Source of the DNA: Silvimonas terrae | Lineage (GTDB): Bacteria > Pseudomonadota > Gammaproteobacteria > Burkholderiales > Chitinibacteraceae | DNA: 64,000 nucleotides | Direction of reading: 5' to 3' | Assembly (NCBI RefSeq): GCF_014202765.1 | Contig: NZ_JACHHN010000003.1 | Location: forward strand, 124,001 to 188,000 | In this document: positions 8,485-18,089 of the stretch, one piece after another | Position numbering within the stretch: position 1 is the stretch's first letter | How the letters are laid out: each line of letters begins with the position of its first letter | Notes under the pieces: model-generated | What the model was told of the DNA's origin: nothing | The model's database searches: none | What the model saw: the letters and a program-made list of their open reading frames with translations, nothing else | Position numbers and translations under genes: made by a program

Positions 8485-10680
8485 ATGCGCCTTGATCATT
8501 TACCCCCTTCTGCCCCGCTACACCGCCAGCGTGGTATTGCCGCAATCTTGCTGGTCATACTGGTGGGTTTGTCGCTGACGGTGACCGTCCTTGGCACCAT
8601 GCATTACGTGCGGGCAGAGCAAGACAGCGCACTGACCACGCACGCAGTCACCACCGCGCAAATGAAAGCGTGGGATGGTGTCGAGGCGTTCCGGCAATAT
8701 CTCAACACACTCGGGCAGACCCAGGCGGCCAGTTTGCCAACCACCGCGCCCGGTAACGTGATCAGCATTTCTGGCGGCAGCGTGGCCACCGGCATTACCG
8801 GGGCCATTACCGCCGTGGCTACCGGTGCAAGCACCTGCGGTAGTGGCACGCAAGTGACCGCCAGTTTCACCGGCAACAACGCTACCACCAGCGACATCAA
8901 GGCCGCCGCCACGGTCGAGGCCGTGTATTGCGTGACCACGGCCAGTGGTAGCGGCAGCACCCCTCCCGGCAGCGCGGGCGGCGGGATGGTGATCCACGGC
9001 AACCTGACCACATCCGGCAATATCAAGTTTGCCGGCGACAGCAGCGCCAACATCACCGTGATCGGTAACCTGACCGACACGGGTACGCTCGACGGCATCA
9101 ACAACCTGTACACCACCGGGTCGGTCAACCTGAGTTCGACGGGCTCGGTGCAGAATATTCTGGCGCAAGGCGACGTCACCATTAACAACTCGGCCACGTT
9201 CCAGACCATTGGTTCGCAAGGCAACGTGACGATCACCAACAGTGCCACCATCACCACCATCAACGCCAATGGTTCGGTCACCTTCACCAATAGCGCGGCA
9301 GTGGGCACGGTCAACGCGCTGGCCGGGGCCACTGCCAATGGCCGGCCATCCACCACCACGCCAGGCAGCGGCGGCGTCACCACCGCTGGCGCGCAGACCA
9401 TTGCCAACGTCAACACCAACGGCAACCTGAATCTGTACAACGCCACGGTCAAAAACCTGGCCGCGGCGGGCAACCTGGTGTACCAGGACAATTACTCTGC
9501 CGTGCAAAACGGCACGGTCGGTACCGGCTTTGCCCCCGCGGGCAACAATGGCACCACGCACAACAGCCATGTCACGCTCGTCCCGAACTTCATGCCCACT
9601 TATGCGGCCAACACGGTGCCGGTACCGTCGGTGAGCGTGCCGAGCTCCCCCACCATTGATGCCTGGGCCAACCGTTCGCAAGCCAACTATGCGTTTGATG
9701 TGGATAGCGCCAACAACATCCGGGTCAATATCAGCAATGTGAACGGCATCCCCAGCAGTTCCGGTGCGCCCGCAGCGACATCCGTCACCGGCACCAGCAT
9801 CCCCGCCGGGGCCTGGTATGTATTGGGAGACGGTCAAAGCAACCGCGACATGCTGTGCCCGACCAGCACCTACAACGCCGCCAGTTGCACTATCCGCGTG
9901 TGTTATTCGGGCTCCATGTACAACAGTTGCTTTACCTCACAACCCACGGTCTCGGCCGGCGTACCCACCTGGTCGCTTGCCGATGTCGCCACGGCAGGCG
10001 AGGCGCTGCCGCCCGGTCTGGTCTGGTTTAACGGCAACGTCAACCTGGGTCTGGGCACCTGGCTCAATACCGTGATGGCGACCGGCAACATCACCACCAG
10101 CGCCAATAACATCACCTACGCGCCCAACTATGTCGGCTTTGGCAATGTCACCAATCCCAACAGCAATGCCAAAATCGGCACAGCGGGGATTTGCGTGAAC
10201 AATCCGTTCAATGCATCGGCGGATATGCTCACCAAATATCCGTCACAAAACCTGTACCCCACCAATCTGTGCCCGACTCCCGTTGTCAGCACGTGCGTAC
10301 CCAATGCCAGCAACAACTATTGCGGCTATCAGGGTGCGGCCAACCCGCTGGCCAATATTGCGCTGTATGCCGGTGGTTATATCCCTGGCAGTACCACCTT
10401 CAGCGGCGGTACGGTGACGCTGGGCGCCAGCACCCAGATTTTTGGCAACGTGATCAGCGCGGATACGGTGTCTTTTGGCGGGAATACCTATGTGGCCGGT
10501 TATGTGAATGCGTTCCAGCAGAGCCAGACCAACTCGTCCAGCTTTACCGCCACCACCACCATTGACCTGACCAATTACCCACCCACCTTCAACCCGTGCG
10601 TATCGCAAGCCGGTTGCAGCACCGGGGGCGGTAGTACCGGGGTCACCACCACGCAGGTGGTCTGGACCCGCTACAAATAA
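8485..10680 (+). CDS. Very large PilX-like minor pilin with beta-helix-type repeat region
   Basis: The 731-residue protein starts with a PilX-type N-terminus (RQRGIAAILLVILVGLSLTVTVLG, about residues 16-39), but the rest is far longer than the 150-200 residues usual for PilX. From about residue 165 to 330 it carries short repeats of the form GNVTITNSATITTI and NGSVTFTNSAAV, with a similar block near the C-terminus (SGGTVTLGASTQIFGNVISADTVSFGGNTYV). Such spacing suggests stacked beta-strands as in beta-helix or polymer-forming proteins. The middle contains paired cysteines. It closes the operon, with a terminator 24 bases later, and no pilY1 follows. It may form the exposed tip in place of a PilY1-like adhesin; that is inference. 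Confidence 0.75.
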   Translation: MRLDHLPPSAPLHRQRGIAAILLVILVGLSLTVTVLGTMHYVRAEQDSALTTHAVTTAQMKAWDGVEAFRQYLNTLGQTQAASLPTTAPGNVISISGGSVATGITGAITAVATGASTCGSGTQVTASFTGNNATTSDIKAAATVEAVYCVTTASGSGSTPPGSAGGGMVIHGNLTTSGNIKFAGDSSANITVIGNLTDTGTLDGINNLYTTGSVNLSSTGSVQNILAQGDVTINNSATFQTIGSQGNVTITNSATITTINANGSVTFTNSAAVGTVNALAGATANGRPSTTTPGSGGVTTAGAQTIANVNTNGNLNLYNATVKNLAAAGNLVYQDNYSAVQNGTVGTGFAPAGNNGTTHNSHVTLVPNFMPTYAANTVPVPSVSVPSSPTIDAWANRSQANYAFDVDSANNIRVNISNVNGIPSSSGAPAATSVTGTSIPAGAWYVLGDGQSNRDMLCPTSTYNAASCTIRVCYSGSMYNSCFTSQPTVSAGVPTWSLADVATAGEALPPGLVWFNGNVNLGLGTWLNTVMATGNITTSANNITYAPNYVGFGNVTNPNSNAKIGTAGICVNNPFNASADMLTKYPSQNLYPTNLCPTPVVSTCVPNASNNYCGYQGAANPLANIALYAGGYIPGSTTFSGGTVTLGASTQIFGNVISADTVSFGGNTYVAGYVNAFQQSQTNSSSFTATTTIDLTNYPPTFNPCVSQAGCSTGGGSTGVTTTQVVWTRYK

Positions 10681-10703
10681 GCATTCTGTATCGTGCTGGA
10701 TCA

Positions 10704-10733
10704 ACGGCCTTCCTGCGGGGAGGCCGTTTTTTT
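10704..10733 (+). terminator. Rho-independent terminator of the pilin operon
   Basis: A seven-base stem (ACGGCCT/AGGCCGT) is followed by seven T residues, shortly after the last pilin gene. Confidence 0.85.
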
Positions 10734-10745
10734 GTCTTTGCAATT

Positions 10746-10808
10746 TGCAACATTGTTGCATTTTGTGATTATTCCGGTAGCATGCCAGCGAAATGCAACA
10801 TTGTTGCA
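10746..10808. promoter_or_regulatory. Twin TGCAAC-N3-GTTGCA dyads before the TonB receptor
   Basis: The 15-base sequence TGCAACATTGTTGCA occurs twice, at 10746-10760 and 10794-10808, with identical spacers and 48 bases (about four and a half helical turns) between centres. The second copy ends 53 bases before the receptor start. The arrangement looks like a double operator. It does not match a Fur box; a zinc- or other metal-sensing repressor would fit a TonB receptor gene, but the regulator is not identified from sequence. Confidence 0.65.
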
Positions 10809-10861
10809 ATTAGCCACAAGCAAGTCATCCCCGGCCAATCACAAAAAGAGAGCAAACCCGC

Positions 10862-13012
10862 ATGACCCCGTTTCCCTTGCGCCCCCTGGCGCTATTGCTG
10901 GCCAGCCTGGTGGTACCCCACCTGGCCCTGGCCGATACCGCCGCTGCATCGCAAACCGACGATGATCTCCCCGTCATCACCATCACTGCCGAACGCCTGA
11001 AAAATGCACGGATCGAGCTGTCCCCCTCGGTCGGCACCACCATCTATCACATGGACCGCAACACGCTGGAGAGCTACGGTCAGGGCGATGCCACGGCGCT
11101 GGACCAGGTTTTGCTGCGCCTGCCGGGCGTGGATGCAGACTCCAAAGGGTCTGGCTCACTCCACGTGCGGGACGATCATGGCAACGTGCAATATCGCGTG
11201 GATGGCGTGCAGTTGCCGGAGGCCATTTCCGGCTTTGGGACGGCGTTTGATACGCGCTATGTGAACAGCATTGATTTTCTGACGGGCGCCCTGCCGGCGC
11301 AGTACGGCCTGCGCACGGCGGGCGTGGTGGATATCCAGACCCGTTCCGGCCCGGTGGCACCCGGTGGCCGCGTGGGATTGGAAGTCGGTAGCAACGACAC
11401 TTTTGCCCCGTCTGCCGCTGTCTTTGGCAGCGCTGGCCGGCTCAACTACTACCTCTCTGGCAGCTATCTCACCAGCTCTGCCGGGCTGGAAAACCCGCAG
11501 CCGACCACCCGCCCATTGCATGACGACACGGGGCAATCCCGCAGCTTTGGCAATCTGGAATACTTTGTGGATGAGCAAACCCGCGTCGGCCTGTTATTTG
11601 GCACCTACAACGGGCGTTATGAAATCCCCGCCAACCCAAACCAGCAAGCCGGGTTTGCCCTGGCCGGGGTGAGCGATCCGGCCAGTGGTCTCAATACTTA
11701 TCCGTCCAGCCAGGTGGATGAGCGCCAGCGCGAGGTCAACCGCTTTGTCGCGCTGTCCTTGCAGCAAAGCCTGGATACGGTGGATTACCAGTTGTCTGTG
11801 TTCCACCAGTATTCAGACCTGCATTTTTATCCCGATCTGATTGGGGACCTGGTCTACAACGGCGTGGCGTCCGACACTTTCCGTTCCAACTCGGCCAACG
11901 GCATCCAGCTCGATGCGGCCTGGCGCGTCAGCCCCGGTCACACCCTGCGTGCCGGTACCCAATTGCAGCGCCAGGGCACGGCCAGCAACAATACGGTGGC
12001 GGTCTTTGCCACGGATGACAGTGGCGCGCAGAGCAGCAATGTGCCGTTCAACGTCGTGGATAACAGCAGCAAAACCGGCAGTCTGGTCAGCGTGTACGCC
12101 CAAGATGAATGGCGCCTTGGCCCGGCATTGACGCTCAATTACGGGCTGCGGTTTGATCAGGTGGCGGCGTTCACGCAAGAGCACCAGTTCAGCCCGCGTG
12201 TGAACCTGGCATGGCAGGCCAGCGACAACACGCTGATCCACGCCGGTTATTCGCGTTACTTCACGCCGCCACCACAAGAACTGGCCGCGCAATCGAGTAT
12301 TGATCTGTACAGCGGCACCACCAACCAGCCCGCGATTGGCATGTCAGATACCGTCAAGGCCGAGCGCACGCATTACTTTGATCTGGGCGCCAGCCACAAA
12401 CTCACGCCGGCGCTGACCGTGGCGCTGGACGCGTACTACAAGCGCATCCAGAACTTGCTGGATGAAGGCCAGTTTGGGCAGGCGCTGATTCTCTCCCCTT
12501 TCAATTACGCCGAAGGCTATGCGCGGGGGGTAGAGTTCTCTGCCACGTATGGTAGCGGGCCGTGGAGCGGCTATTTGAACGTGGCGTACCAGAAAGCACA
12601 GGGCAAAAACATTGTGTCCGGCCAGGCGCTGTTTGATCCGGATGAGCTGGCGTATATCGCCAACCACAATATCTATCTGGATCACGATCAGACCTGGACG
12701 GCGTCTTCCGGCGTGAGTTATCGCTTTGGGCAAAACCTGATCAGTGGCGACATGCTGTTTGGCAGCGGCCTCAGACGCACGCCGGATGGCGGCGCACCCA
12801 ACAGCGCCTCGCTACCGTCTTACACCGTGTTCAACACGGCGTATACGCATAGCTGGAAAACGACCAGCAGTCTGGAGATTGAAGGCCGTCTGGCGTTGTT
12901 GAATGTGTTCGACCATGTGTATCTGCTGCGTGATGGCACCGGGGTGGGCGTCGGCGCACCGCAATACGGCGCACGGCGCAGCGTGTTTGGCAGCGTCACC
13001 ACCACGTTCTGA
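10862..13012 (+). CDS. TonB-dependent outer-membrane receptor
   Basis: The 716-residue protein has a signal peptide (MTPFPLRPLALLLASLVVPHLALA), a plug domain with the usual LLRLPGV and VQYRVDGVQLPE runs (about residues 60-150), a 22-strand-type barrel rich in aromatic girdles and a C-terminal phenylalanine (VTTTF) that serves as the barrel assembly signal. It takes up a metal complex, siderophore or other scarce ligand using TonB energy. It runs convergently to the FbpABC operon with five bases between stop codons. Two dyads upstream probably set its regulation. The substrate cannot be told from sequence. Confidence 0.88.
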   Translation: MTPFPLRPLALLLASLVVPHLALADTAAASQTDDDLPVITITAERLKNARIELSPSVGTTIYHMDRNTLESYGQGDATALDQVLLRLPGVDADSKGSGSLHVRDDHGNVQYRVDGVQLPEAISGFGTAFDTRYVNSIDFLTGALPAQYGLRTAGVVDIQTRSGPVAPGGRVGLEVGSNDTFAPSAAVFGSAGRLNYYLSGSYLTSSAGLENPQPTTRPLHDDTGQSRSFGNLEYFVDEQTRVGLLFGTYNGRYEIPANPNQQAGFALAGVSDPASGLNTYPSSQVDERQREVNRFVALSLQQSLDTVDYQLSVFHQYSDLHFYPDLIGDLVYNGVASDTFRSNSANGIQLDAAWRVSPGHTLRAGTQLQRQGTASNNTVAVFATDDSGAQSSNVPFNVVDNSSKTGSLVSVYAQDEWRLGPALTLNYGLRFDQVAAFTQEHQFSPRVNLAWQASDNTLIHAGYSRYFTPPPQELAAQSSIDLYSGTTNQPAIGMSDTVKAERTHYFDLGASHKLTPALTVALDAYYKRIQNLLDEGQFGQALILSPFNYAEGYARGVEFSATYGSGPWSGYLNVAYQKAQGKNIVSGQALFDPDELAYIANHNIYLDHDQTWTASSGVSYRFGQNLISGDMLFGSGLRRTPDGGAPNSASLPSYTVFNTAYTHSWKTTSSLEIEGRLALLNVFDHVYLLRDGTGVGVGAPQYGARRSVFGSVTTTF

Positions 13013-13017
13013 CGCGC

Positions 13018-14088
13018 TCAGGCCGCCAGCGCTGAATCCTGGTTGGCCAGCAATTGCCCGGCTTGATCAAACACGGTCACCGGGCCTTCCACCTTCAAGG
13101 CAAAGCGGCTGCCGGGCTGCGGGATGTCCTGCGCATTCACCAGCACCGACAACGCTTCGCCCGTCTGATGCAGCACCAAAGACAAGGCGGCGTGCGCGCC
13201 CAGGTATTCAATGCCGCGCACGCTGGCCATGTCATGCCCGTTGGTCACGAGGCGAATCTGCTCTGGCCGCAGCAGCACCCGTGCCGGGCCGGCTGTTTGC
13301 GTCCCTTGTACCGGTAACAAGCCCAGCGCGGTGCGCGCGCCTGCGGGCTCCAGCAGCGCATCCAGCCACACCGCCTTGCCGACAAACTCGGCAATCGCCT
13401 GACTTTGCGGGTAGCGGTACAGCGCTTGTGGCGTGCTGATCTGCGCCATCTTGCCGCCCCATAACACAGCCACTTGATGCCCCATGGAGAGCGCTTCGGC
13501 CTGGTCATGCGTCACCAGCAAGGCCGTGGCGCCCGTCGCGGCCAGCGCGGCGCTGACCGCCTGACGGGTGTCGGCGCGCAAGCCGGCATCCAGTGCGGAG
13601 AACGGTTCGTCCAGCAACACCAGCGCGGGGGATGGCGCCAGTGCCCGTGCCAGCGCCACGCGTTGTTGTTCACCACCAGAGAGTTGATGCGGCAAGCGGT
13701 CAGCAAACGTGGCGGACAAGCCCACCAGCGCCAGTAGTTCCGGCACGCGATGGCGCGCGGCCCGTTGTTGCCGGGGCAGGCCAAACACAATGTTCTGCGC
13801 CACCGTCAGGTGCGGAAACAGCGCCCCTTCCTGGGCAACGTAACCAATATGCCGGCGCTCGGTCGGCACAAACACACCCGGTGCGCTGACCGGCGTATCA
13901 CCAATGCGTATCTCACCGCCATCTGCCCGCTCGAACCCGCAGATCAGCCGCAACAGCGTGGTCTTGCCACCGCCAGACGGGCCAAGAATGGCCGTCAGCG
14001 TGCCGGCGGGCAGTTGCAGATGAATGTCATCGAGTACCGTTCGGGCACCAAAGCGCTTGGTCAAACCGGCAATGTGTAAAGCAGCCAT
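13018..14088 (-). CDS. fbpC: Iron(III) ABC transporter ATP-binding protein (FbpC/AfuC type)
   Basis: The 356-residue ATPase has Walker A (GPSGGGKTT, about residue 37), the signature LSGGEQQRVALARALA, Walker B (LVLLDEP) and the H-loop (VTHDQAEA), followed by a C-terminal TOBE-like regulatory domain. The ATG at 14088 has AGGAAG eight bases upstream; the ATG six bases earlier lies too near that site. It is the last gene of the iron operon, 33 bases after the permease. With FbpA and FbpB it would import ferric iron from the periplasm. Confidence 0.88.
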   Translation of the reverse strand: MAALHIAGLTKRFGARTVLDDIHLQLPAGTLTAILGPSGGGKTTLLRLICGFERADGGEIRIGDTPVSAPGVFVPTERRHIGYVAQEGALFPHLTVAQNIVFGLPRQQRAARHRVPELLALVGLSATFADRLPHQLSGGEQQRVALARALAPSPALVLLDEPFSALDAGLRADTRQAVSAALAATGATALLVTHDQAEALSMGHQVAVLWGGKMAQISTPQALYRYPQSQAIAEFVGKAVWLDALLEPAGARTALGLLPVQGTQTAGPARVLLRPEQIRLVTNGHDMASVRGIEYLGAHAALSLVLHQTGEALSVLVNAQDIPQPGSRFALKVEGPVTVFDQAGQLLANQDSALAA

Positions 14089-14121
14089 GATCATTACTTC
14101 CTGAATATCAAATGCCGGTGC

Positions 14122-15672
14122 TCAGACCGGAGCACGAATGGCGCTGCGCCCCAACAAGGACATCAACACCCACGTGGACACCAGCGACAAGCCCGCCAGC
14201 AAGGCGGCATAAGGCGCTGCGGCGGCAAACGCCAGGGTGGAGGTGTCCGCCCAGACCTGGGTTGCCAGCGTTTGCGTGCCAATGGGCGACAGCAACAAGG
14301 TGGCGGTCAGTTCGGTCACGGTCGATACAAACACCAGCGTGGCCGCCGCGCCGATACCCGGCGCGGCCAGCGGCAGAATCACCCGCAGCCAGGTGGCCAG
14401 CGGGGACAAACCCAGCGCACGGGCGCTTTCTTCCAGCCGGGGTTGTGCCTGCACAAACGCGGCACGTACACCCACCAGCGCCAGCGGCAAAAACAGAATG
14501 GCGTAGCCGACGACCAGCATCAGCGTGCTTTGGTACAGCATCTGCATAAAGCCGATGCCAACCGTCACCAGCGCCAGCGCCACCACCAGACCCGGCAAAC
14601 CTTGCGCCAGGTACACCACGCGCTCCAGCACCGTCGGCAAGCGGCCCGGATGACGCGCCAGCAAGTACCCCAGCGGAATCGCCAGCAGGGTGGTCAACGC
14701 AGCGGCCAGCAAACCCAGCTCCAGCGAGCTGCTGGTGGCCTGCCACAGCAAGGCGGGCGAAACATCGGCCGGCGTCACGGCCGCAGCGCCTTCCTGGGTT
14801 AGCCAATACACGATCATGCCCAGCGGCACCAGGATGGTGATAGCCACCAGTGCCGCCAGGAACAGTTTGACCGGTACCACATAGCGGCCCAGCGCATAGC
14901 GCACGGGCGCGCGGCGCGTGCCGCGATCCACCTTGAAATACCTGCCCTGCCCCCGCACGCGGTGCTCTGCCAGGACACACAACAGGCACAAGCCGATCAG
15001 CACGCAAGCCAGCAAGGCCGCGCCCGAGCTATCAAAGCTGGTGCGGTATTCCGCGTAGATTTCGGTGGTGAAGGTTCGGAAACGCAAGAGCGCAAACGCA
15101 CCAAATTCCGCCAGCACACCCAATGCCACTAACAAACTACCGCCCAGCAAAGCGGGCCGCAGTTGGGGTAGCACCACCCGTACAAACGCCGACCAGCGCC
15201 CCAGACCCAGTGAGCGCGCGGTTTCTTCCAGCGCCGGGTCCATGCCGCGCAAGGCGGCGGCCACGGGCAGATACACCAGCGGGTAATAACTGCTGCTGAC
15301 CACCAGCAAGGCCCCCAGATAGTCCTGCAGATTCTGGCTGAGCGAGACCCAGGCATAGCTGCTCACAAATGGCGGAATCGCCAGCGGCACCACGACCAGC
15401 ACACTCCAGATGCGCCGGCCCGGCAGTTGCGTACGCTCGACAAACCAGGCCGTCAGCGTGCCCACCACCGCACAAACCAGCATGGCGCCAAGGGTGATGG
15501 TCAGCGTGTTGAACAGCAGCTTGCCCACCAGCGGGCGCAACAAGACCTCCTGCGCCTCGGCCAGGCTAAACTGGCTGGCGTCACGCAGGGTGAGTAACAA
15601 AGGCACCAGAACGAGTACGGCGCCGATGGCCGCAAAGGCCACCAGCGCCGGGGGATAACGCCTGCCGGACAT
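14122..15672 (-). CDS. fbpB: Iron(III) ABC transporter permease, fused two-domain (FbpB type)
   Basis: The 516-residue protein has about twelve hydrophobic segments and two copies of the inner-membrane permease domain, each with an EAA-type loop (for example LEETARSLGLGRWSAFVRVVLP and LEESARALGLSPLATWLRVILP). This double-length layout is typical of FbpB and thiamine/iron permeases. Its ATG overlaps the stop of the binding-protein gene (ATGA), so expression is coupled. Confidence 0.9.
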   Translation of the reverse strand: MSGRRYPPALVAFAAIGAVLVLVPLLLTLRDASQFSLAEAQEVLLRPLVGKLLFNTLTITLGAMLVCAVVGTLTAWFVERTQLPGRRIWSVLVVVPLAIPPFVSSYAWVSLSQNLQDYLGALLVVSSSYYPLVYLPVAAALRGMDPALEETARSLGLGRWSAFVRVVLPQLRPALLGGSLLVALGVLAEFGAFALLRFRTFTTEIYAEYRTSFDSSGAALLACVLIGLCLLCVLAEHRVRGQGRYFKVDRGTRRAPVRYALGRYVVPVKLFLAALVAITILVPLGMIVYWLTQEGAAAVTPADVSPALLWQATSSSLELGLLAAALTTLLAIPLGYLLARHPGRLPTVLERVVYLAQGLPGLVVALALVTVGIGFMQMLYQSTLMLVVGYAILFLPLALVGVRAAFVQAQPRLEESARALGLSPLATWLRVILPLAAPGIGAAATLVFVSTVTELTATLLLSPIGTQTLATQVWADTSTLAFAAAAPYAALLAGLSLVSTWVLMSLLGRSAIRAPV

Positions 15673-16670
15673 CAGAGCAGGCCGGCTTGACGCATCAGCC
15701 TGGCGGCTTCCGCGTCGTCACCTTGCTTGTCTGGCGTCAGCGCGGGCGGTTGCAGCTGGTCAAACGGCTTGAGTGATGCGTCTGGCGCCACACCGCCACG
15801 CAGCGGGTATTCAAACGCAATGTGGCTATGTGCAATCAGTTGTTGTGCGCGCTCGCTCACCAGGTAAGTCAGAAACTGTTGCGCGGCGTCCTGGTTGCGC
15901 GAGTTCTTCAACACGGCTGCGCCAGACACGTTGACCAGCGCGCCGACATCACCGCCACCAAAGTGGTGAATGGCGCTGCGGGTGGCTTTATCACCCAGTG
16001 CCAGATGCAGGCGGGACCAGTAATAGTTGTTGATCACGCCCACGGCTACGCCGCCCCGGTTCACGGCCGCCACCACGCCCTCTTCATCATCAAAAATCTG
16101 GGCGTTGTCACGCAGGCCTTCCAGCCATTTGAGTGTGGCTTCGCGACCCTTGAGCGCCAGCACGGCGCTCACCAGCGGCGGAAAATCCCCATCCGCCGGG
16201 GCGATTGCCACTTTGCCTTTCCAGGCCGGGCCAGCCAGATCCATCAAGGAGGCTGGTAGTTGCTCTGGCTTGATCATGCCGGTGTTCCAGGCCAGCACAT
16301 TTTCACGCGCCATGACGCCCAACCATTGGCCGGCCGGCGAGTTGTATTTGGCCGGGACGGTGCCCAGCGTGGCCGGGTTCACTTTGGCCAGCAGGTTCTT
16401 TTCTTCCAGCAGCATCAGTTCTGGCGAGTTCTCGGTGAAGTAGACATCCGCCGGCGAGGCCGTGCCCTCTTTCAACAGTTGCGCGGCCAGTTCCGGGCCT
16501 TCGCCATTGCGCACACGCACGCTGACGCCGGATTCTTTTTCAAAGTCTTTCACCAGCAGATTGACCAGTTGCTCGTGCTGGGCGTTGTACAGCGTCAGGC
16601 TGGCAGCGCTGGCCAGCGGAGCGAGGATGGCCAGTGTCAGGGCGGCCAGGGTAAACGTCTTTTTAAACAT
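15672..16670 (-). CDS. fbpA: Iron(III) ABC transporter periplasmic binding protein (FbpA/FutA type)
   Basis: The 332-residue protein has a signal peptide and a type II periplasmic binding fold starting LTLYNAQHEQLVNLLVKDFEKESG. Adjacent tyrosines Y216-Y217 in INNYYWSR match the iron-coordinating tyrosine pair of FbpA proteins. I prefer the ATG at 16670 because the GGAG site lies nine bases before it and directly abuts the ATG at 16679. Gene order A-B-C and the Fur box further upstream support ferric iron import. Confidence 0.9.
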   Translation of the reverse strand: MFKKTFTLAALTLAILAPLASAASLTLYNAQHEQLVNLLVKDFEKESGVSVRVRNGEGPELAAQLLKEGTASPADVYFTENSPELMLLEEKNLLAKVNPATLGTVPAKYNSPAGQWLGVMARENVLAWNTGMIKPEQLPASLMDLAGPAWKGKVAIAPADGDFPPLVSAVLALKGREATLKWLEGLRDNAQIFDDEEGVVAAVNRGGVAVGVINNYYWSRLHLALGDKATRSAIHHFGGGDVGALVNVSGAAVLKNSRNQDAAQQFLTYLVSERAQQLIAHSHIAFEYPLRGGVAPDASLKPFDQLQPPALTPDKQGDDAEAARLMRQAGLL

Positions 16671-16721
16671 GCGGAGCATCTCCGGATAGGTTGTTCTTCT
16701 TGTCAGCGATGTACTTCAAAC

Positions 16722-16793
16722 GCCTAGGGTGGATTCGGAACGTAGTGACAATCCACCAAGGTGGATTGCTGCGCGAATCCACCCTGCGCTTTG
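16722..16793. repeat. GTGGATT/AATCCAC dyad module between efeB and fbpA
   Basis: A large imperfect hairpin is built from two arms, AGGGTGGATTCGGAACG and the facing GAATCCACCCT, with an inner GTGGATTG/CAATCCAC pair. The same module is seen near 352, 38843, 46336, 53079 and 63811. Here it stands alone within the iron operon, where it may stabilise or end part of the transcript. Confidence 0.8.
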
Positions 16794-16796
16794 TCC

Positions 16797-18089
16797 TTAA
16801 CCAAACAGCGTTGCCCCAATGAAAGAGCCTGGCTGCGCACCCGGCGGGCAGGCAAAGATGCCGCTGCCCACATGGGTGATGAACTGGTTCATGATGTCCA
16901 GTTTGGCCAGTTGATGATTGATGGGGATAAAGCCGGTGCGCGGGTCTTGCTGGTAGCCAAAGAACAGCAAGCCGGCATCAAACTCCACCTCTTGCCGCCA
17001 GGGCGGCCAGCGCTCGGCGGTGAAATTGGCGCCATCGTTGTACGAGTAACCCCGACGCAGAATCTGCATACCCTGATTGGCAGCGGCAGACGCGAGGCGC
17101 ATATGCGCGTTGTCCGGCACGATGGGGTTGCCATCGCTGTCGGCCGCATCCAGATCCGCTGCATCAAACTCATTGAGCTTGCCCAGCGGCGCTCCGCTGT
17201 ACTTGTGCCGGCCCACCACCTGTTCCTGGAAATCCAGCGGCGAGCGGTCCCAGTGTTCCAGCGCAATCCGCACGCGGCGCACGACCATATAACTGCCGTC
17301 CCGCATCCAGTCGCCTTCACTGCCTACCCATACCAGTTTGTTCAGCGCGGCGTGGTCGTTCAGCGGCGGGTTCACCGTGCCGTCTTTGAATCCCATCAGA
17401 TTACGCGGCGTGCCTTTGCTGCCGTCGCCGGTAAAGCCGTTCTGCACCCACTTCATATCGGCCTTGCCATAGGCCAGACGTGCCAGTTGGCGCACGGCAT
17501 GAAAGGCCACTTGCGGATCATCGGAACACGCCTGGATCGAGATATCACCGCCGGTTTTATCCGCGGCCAGTTGATCGCCGTTAAAGCGCGGCAGATCAAC
17601 CAGCGCTTGCGGGCGACGGCGGGCGATGCCAAAGCGGTCCACACCCTCCTTGCTGAACAAGGTCGGGCCAAAGCCAAAGGTAATGGTCAACCTCGCCGGG
17701 CTGATTTCCAGCACGTCAGCGGAATCGGCCGGCGGCTCGGTGTCTTTGGTGCTATCGAGCGGATACACCGGCCGCCCTTCTGACATGCGGGCAGCGGCAA
17801 TGGTCCAGTGTTTGAGAATCTCGATCAGTTCATCACGTTTGTTGGTGGTGACATCAAACGCGGCAAAGCAGGTGTAACGCTGCTGCGGGGTGACAATACC
17901 GCCCTGGTGTTGCCCCCAGAACGGTTCTTTGTCTGACGGCGCCGCAGCCGGGTTTGCCGCCGCTTCCGCCACTGGCGCCATCGCCGCAGCACCGACCGAC
18001 GCCGCCGCAACGGCCAGGCCACCCGCCGCGCCCAGAAAATTGCGGCGGGCCAGGTTGGCAGGCTGTTCTGGTCTCTTGGGGTTGCTCAT
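16797..18089 (-). CDS. efeB: Tat-exported dye-decolorizing peroxidase / deferrochelatase (EfeB-like)
   Basis: The 430-residue protein carries a twin-arginine signal (LARRNFLGAAGG, RR at 15-16), so it is exported folded with heme. The DyP hallmark GxxDG appears as GFKDGT (G233-T238), with the distal aspartate D236. EfeB is known as a heme peroxidase that takes part in ferrous iron uptake with EfeU and EfeO, and has been reported to release iron from heme. No EfeU or EfeO gene is nearby; instead it sits in an FbpABC operon. Its start overlaps the stop of the propeller gene (ATGA). Confidence 0.9.
   Translation of the reverse strand: MSNPKRPEQPANLARRNFLGAAGGLAVAAASVGAAAMAPVAEAAANPAAAPSDKEPFWGQHQGGIVTPQQRYTCFAAFDVTTNKRDELIEILKHWTIAAARMSEGRPVYPLDSTKDTEPPADSADVLEISPARLTITFGFGPTLFSKEGVDRFGIARRRPQALVDLPRFNGDQLAADKTGGDISIQACSDDPQVAFHAVRQLARLAYGKADMKWVQNGFTGDGSKGTPRNLMGFKDGTVNPPLNDHAALNKLVWVGSEGDWMRDGSYMVVRRVRIALEHWDRSPLDFQEQVVGRHKYSGAPLGKLNEFDAADLDAADSDGNPIVPDNAHMRLASAAANQGMQILRRGYSYNDGANFTAERWPPWRQEVEFDAGLLFFGYQQDPRTGFIPINHQLAKLDIMNQFITHVGSGIFACPPGAQPGSFIGATLFG

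Noticed and set aside
8518-9837. A 439-codon minus-strand open frame under the PilX-like gene
   Set aside because: It is a glycine- and valine-rich shadow of the repeat-coding region, without a family signature; the plus-strand gene fits the pilin operon.
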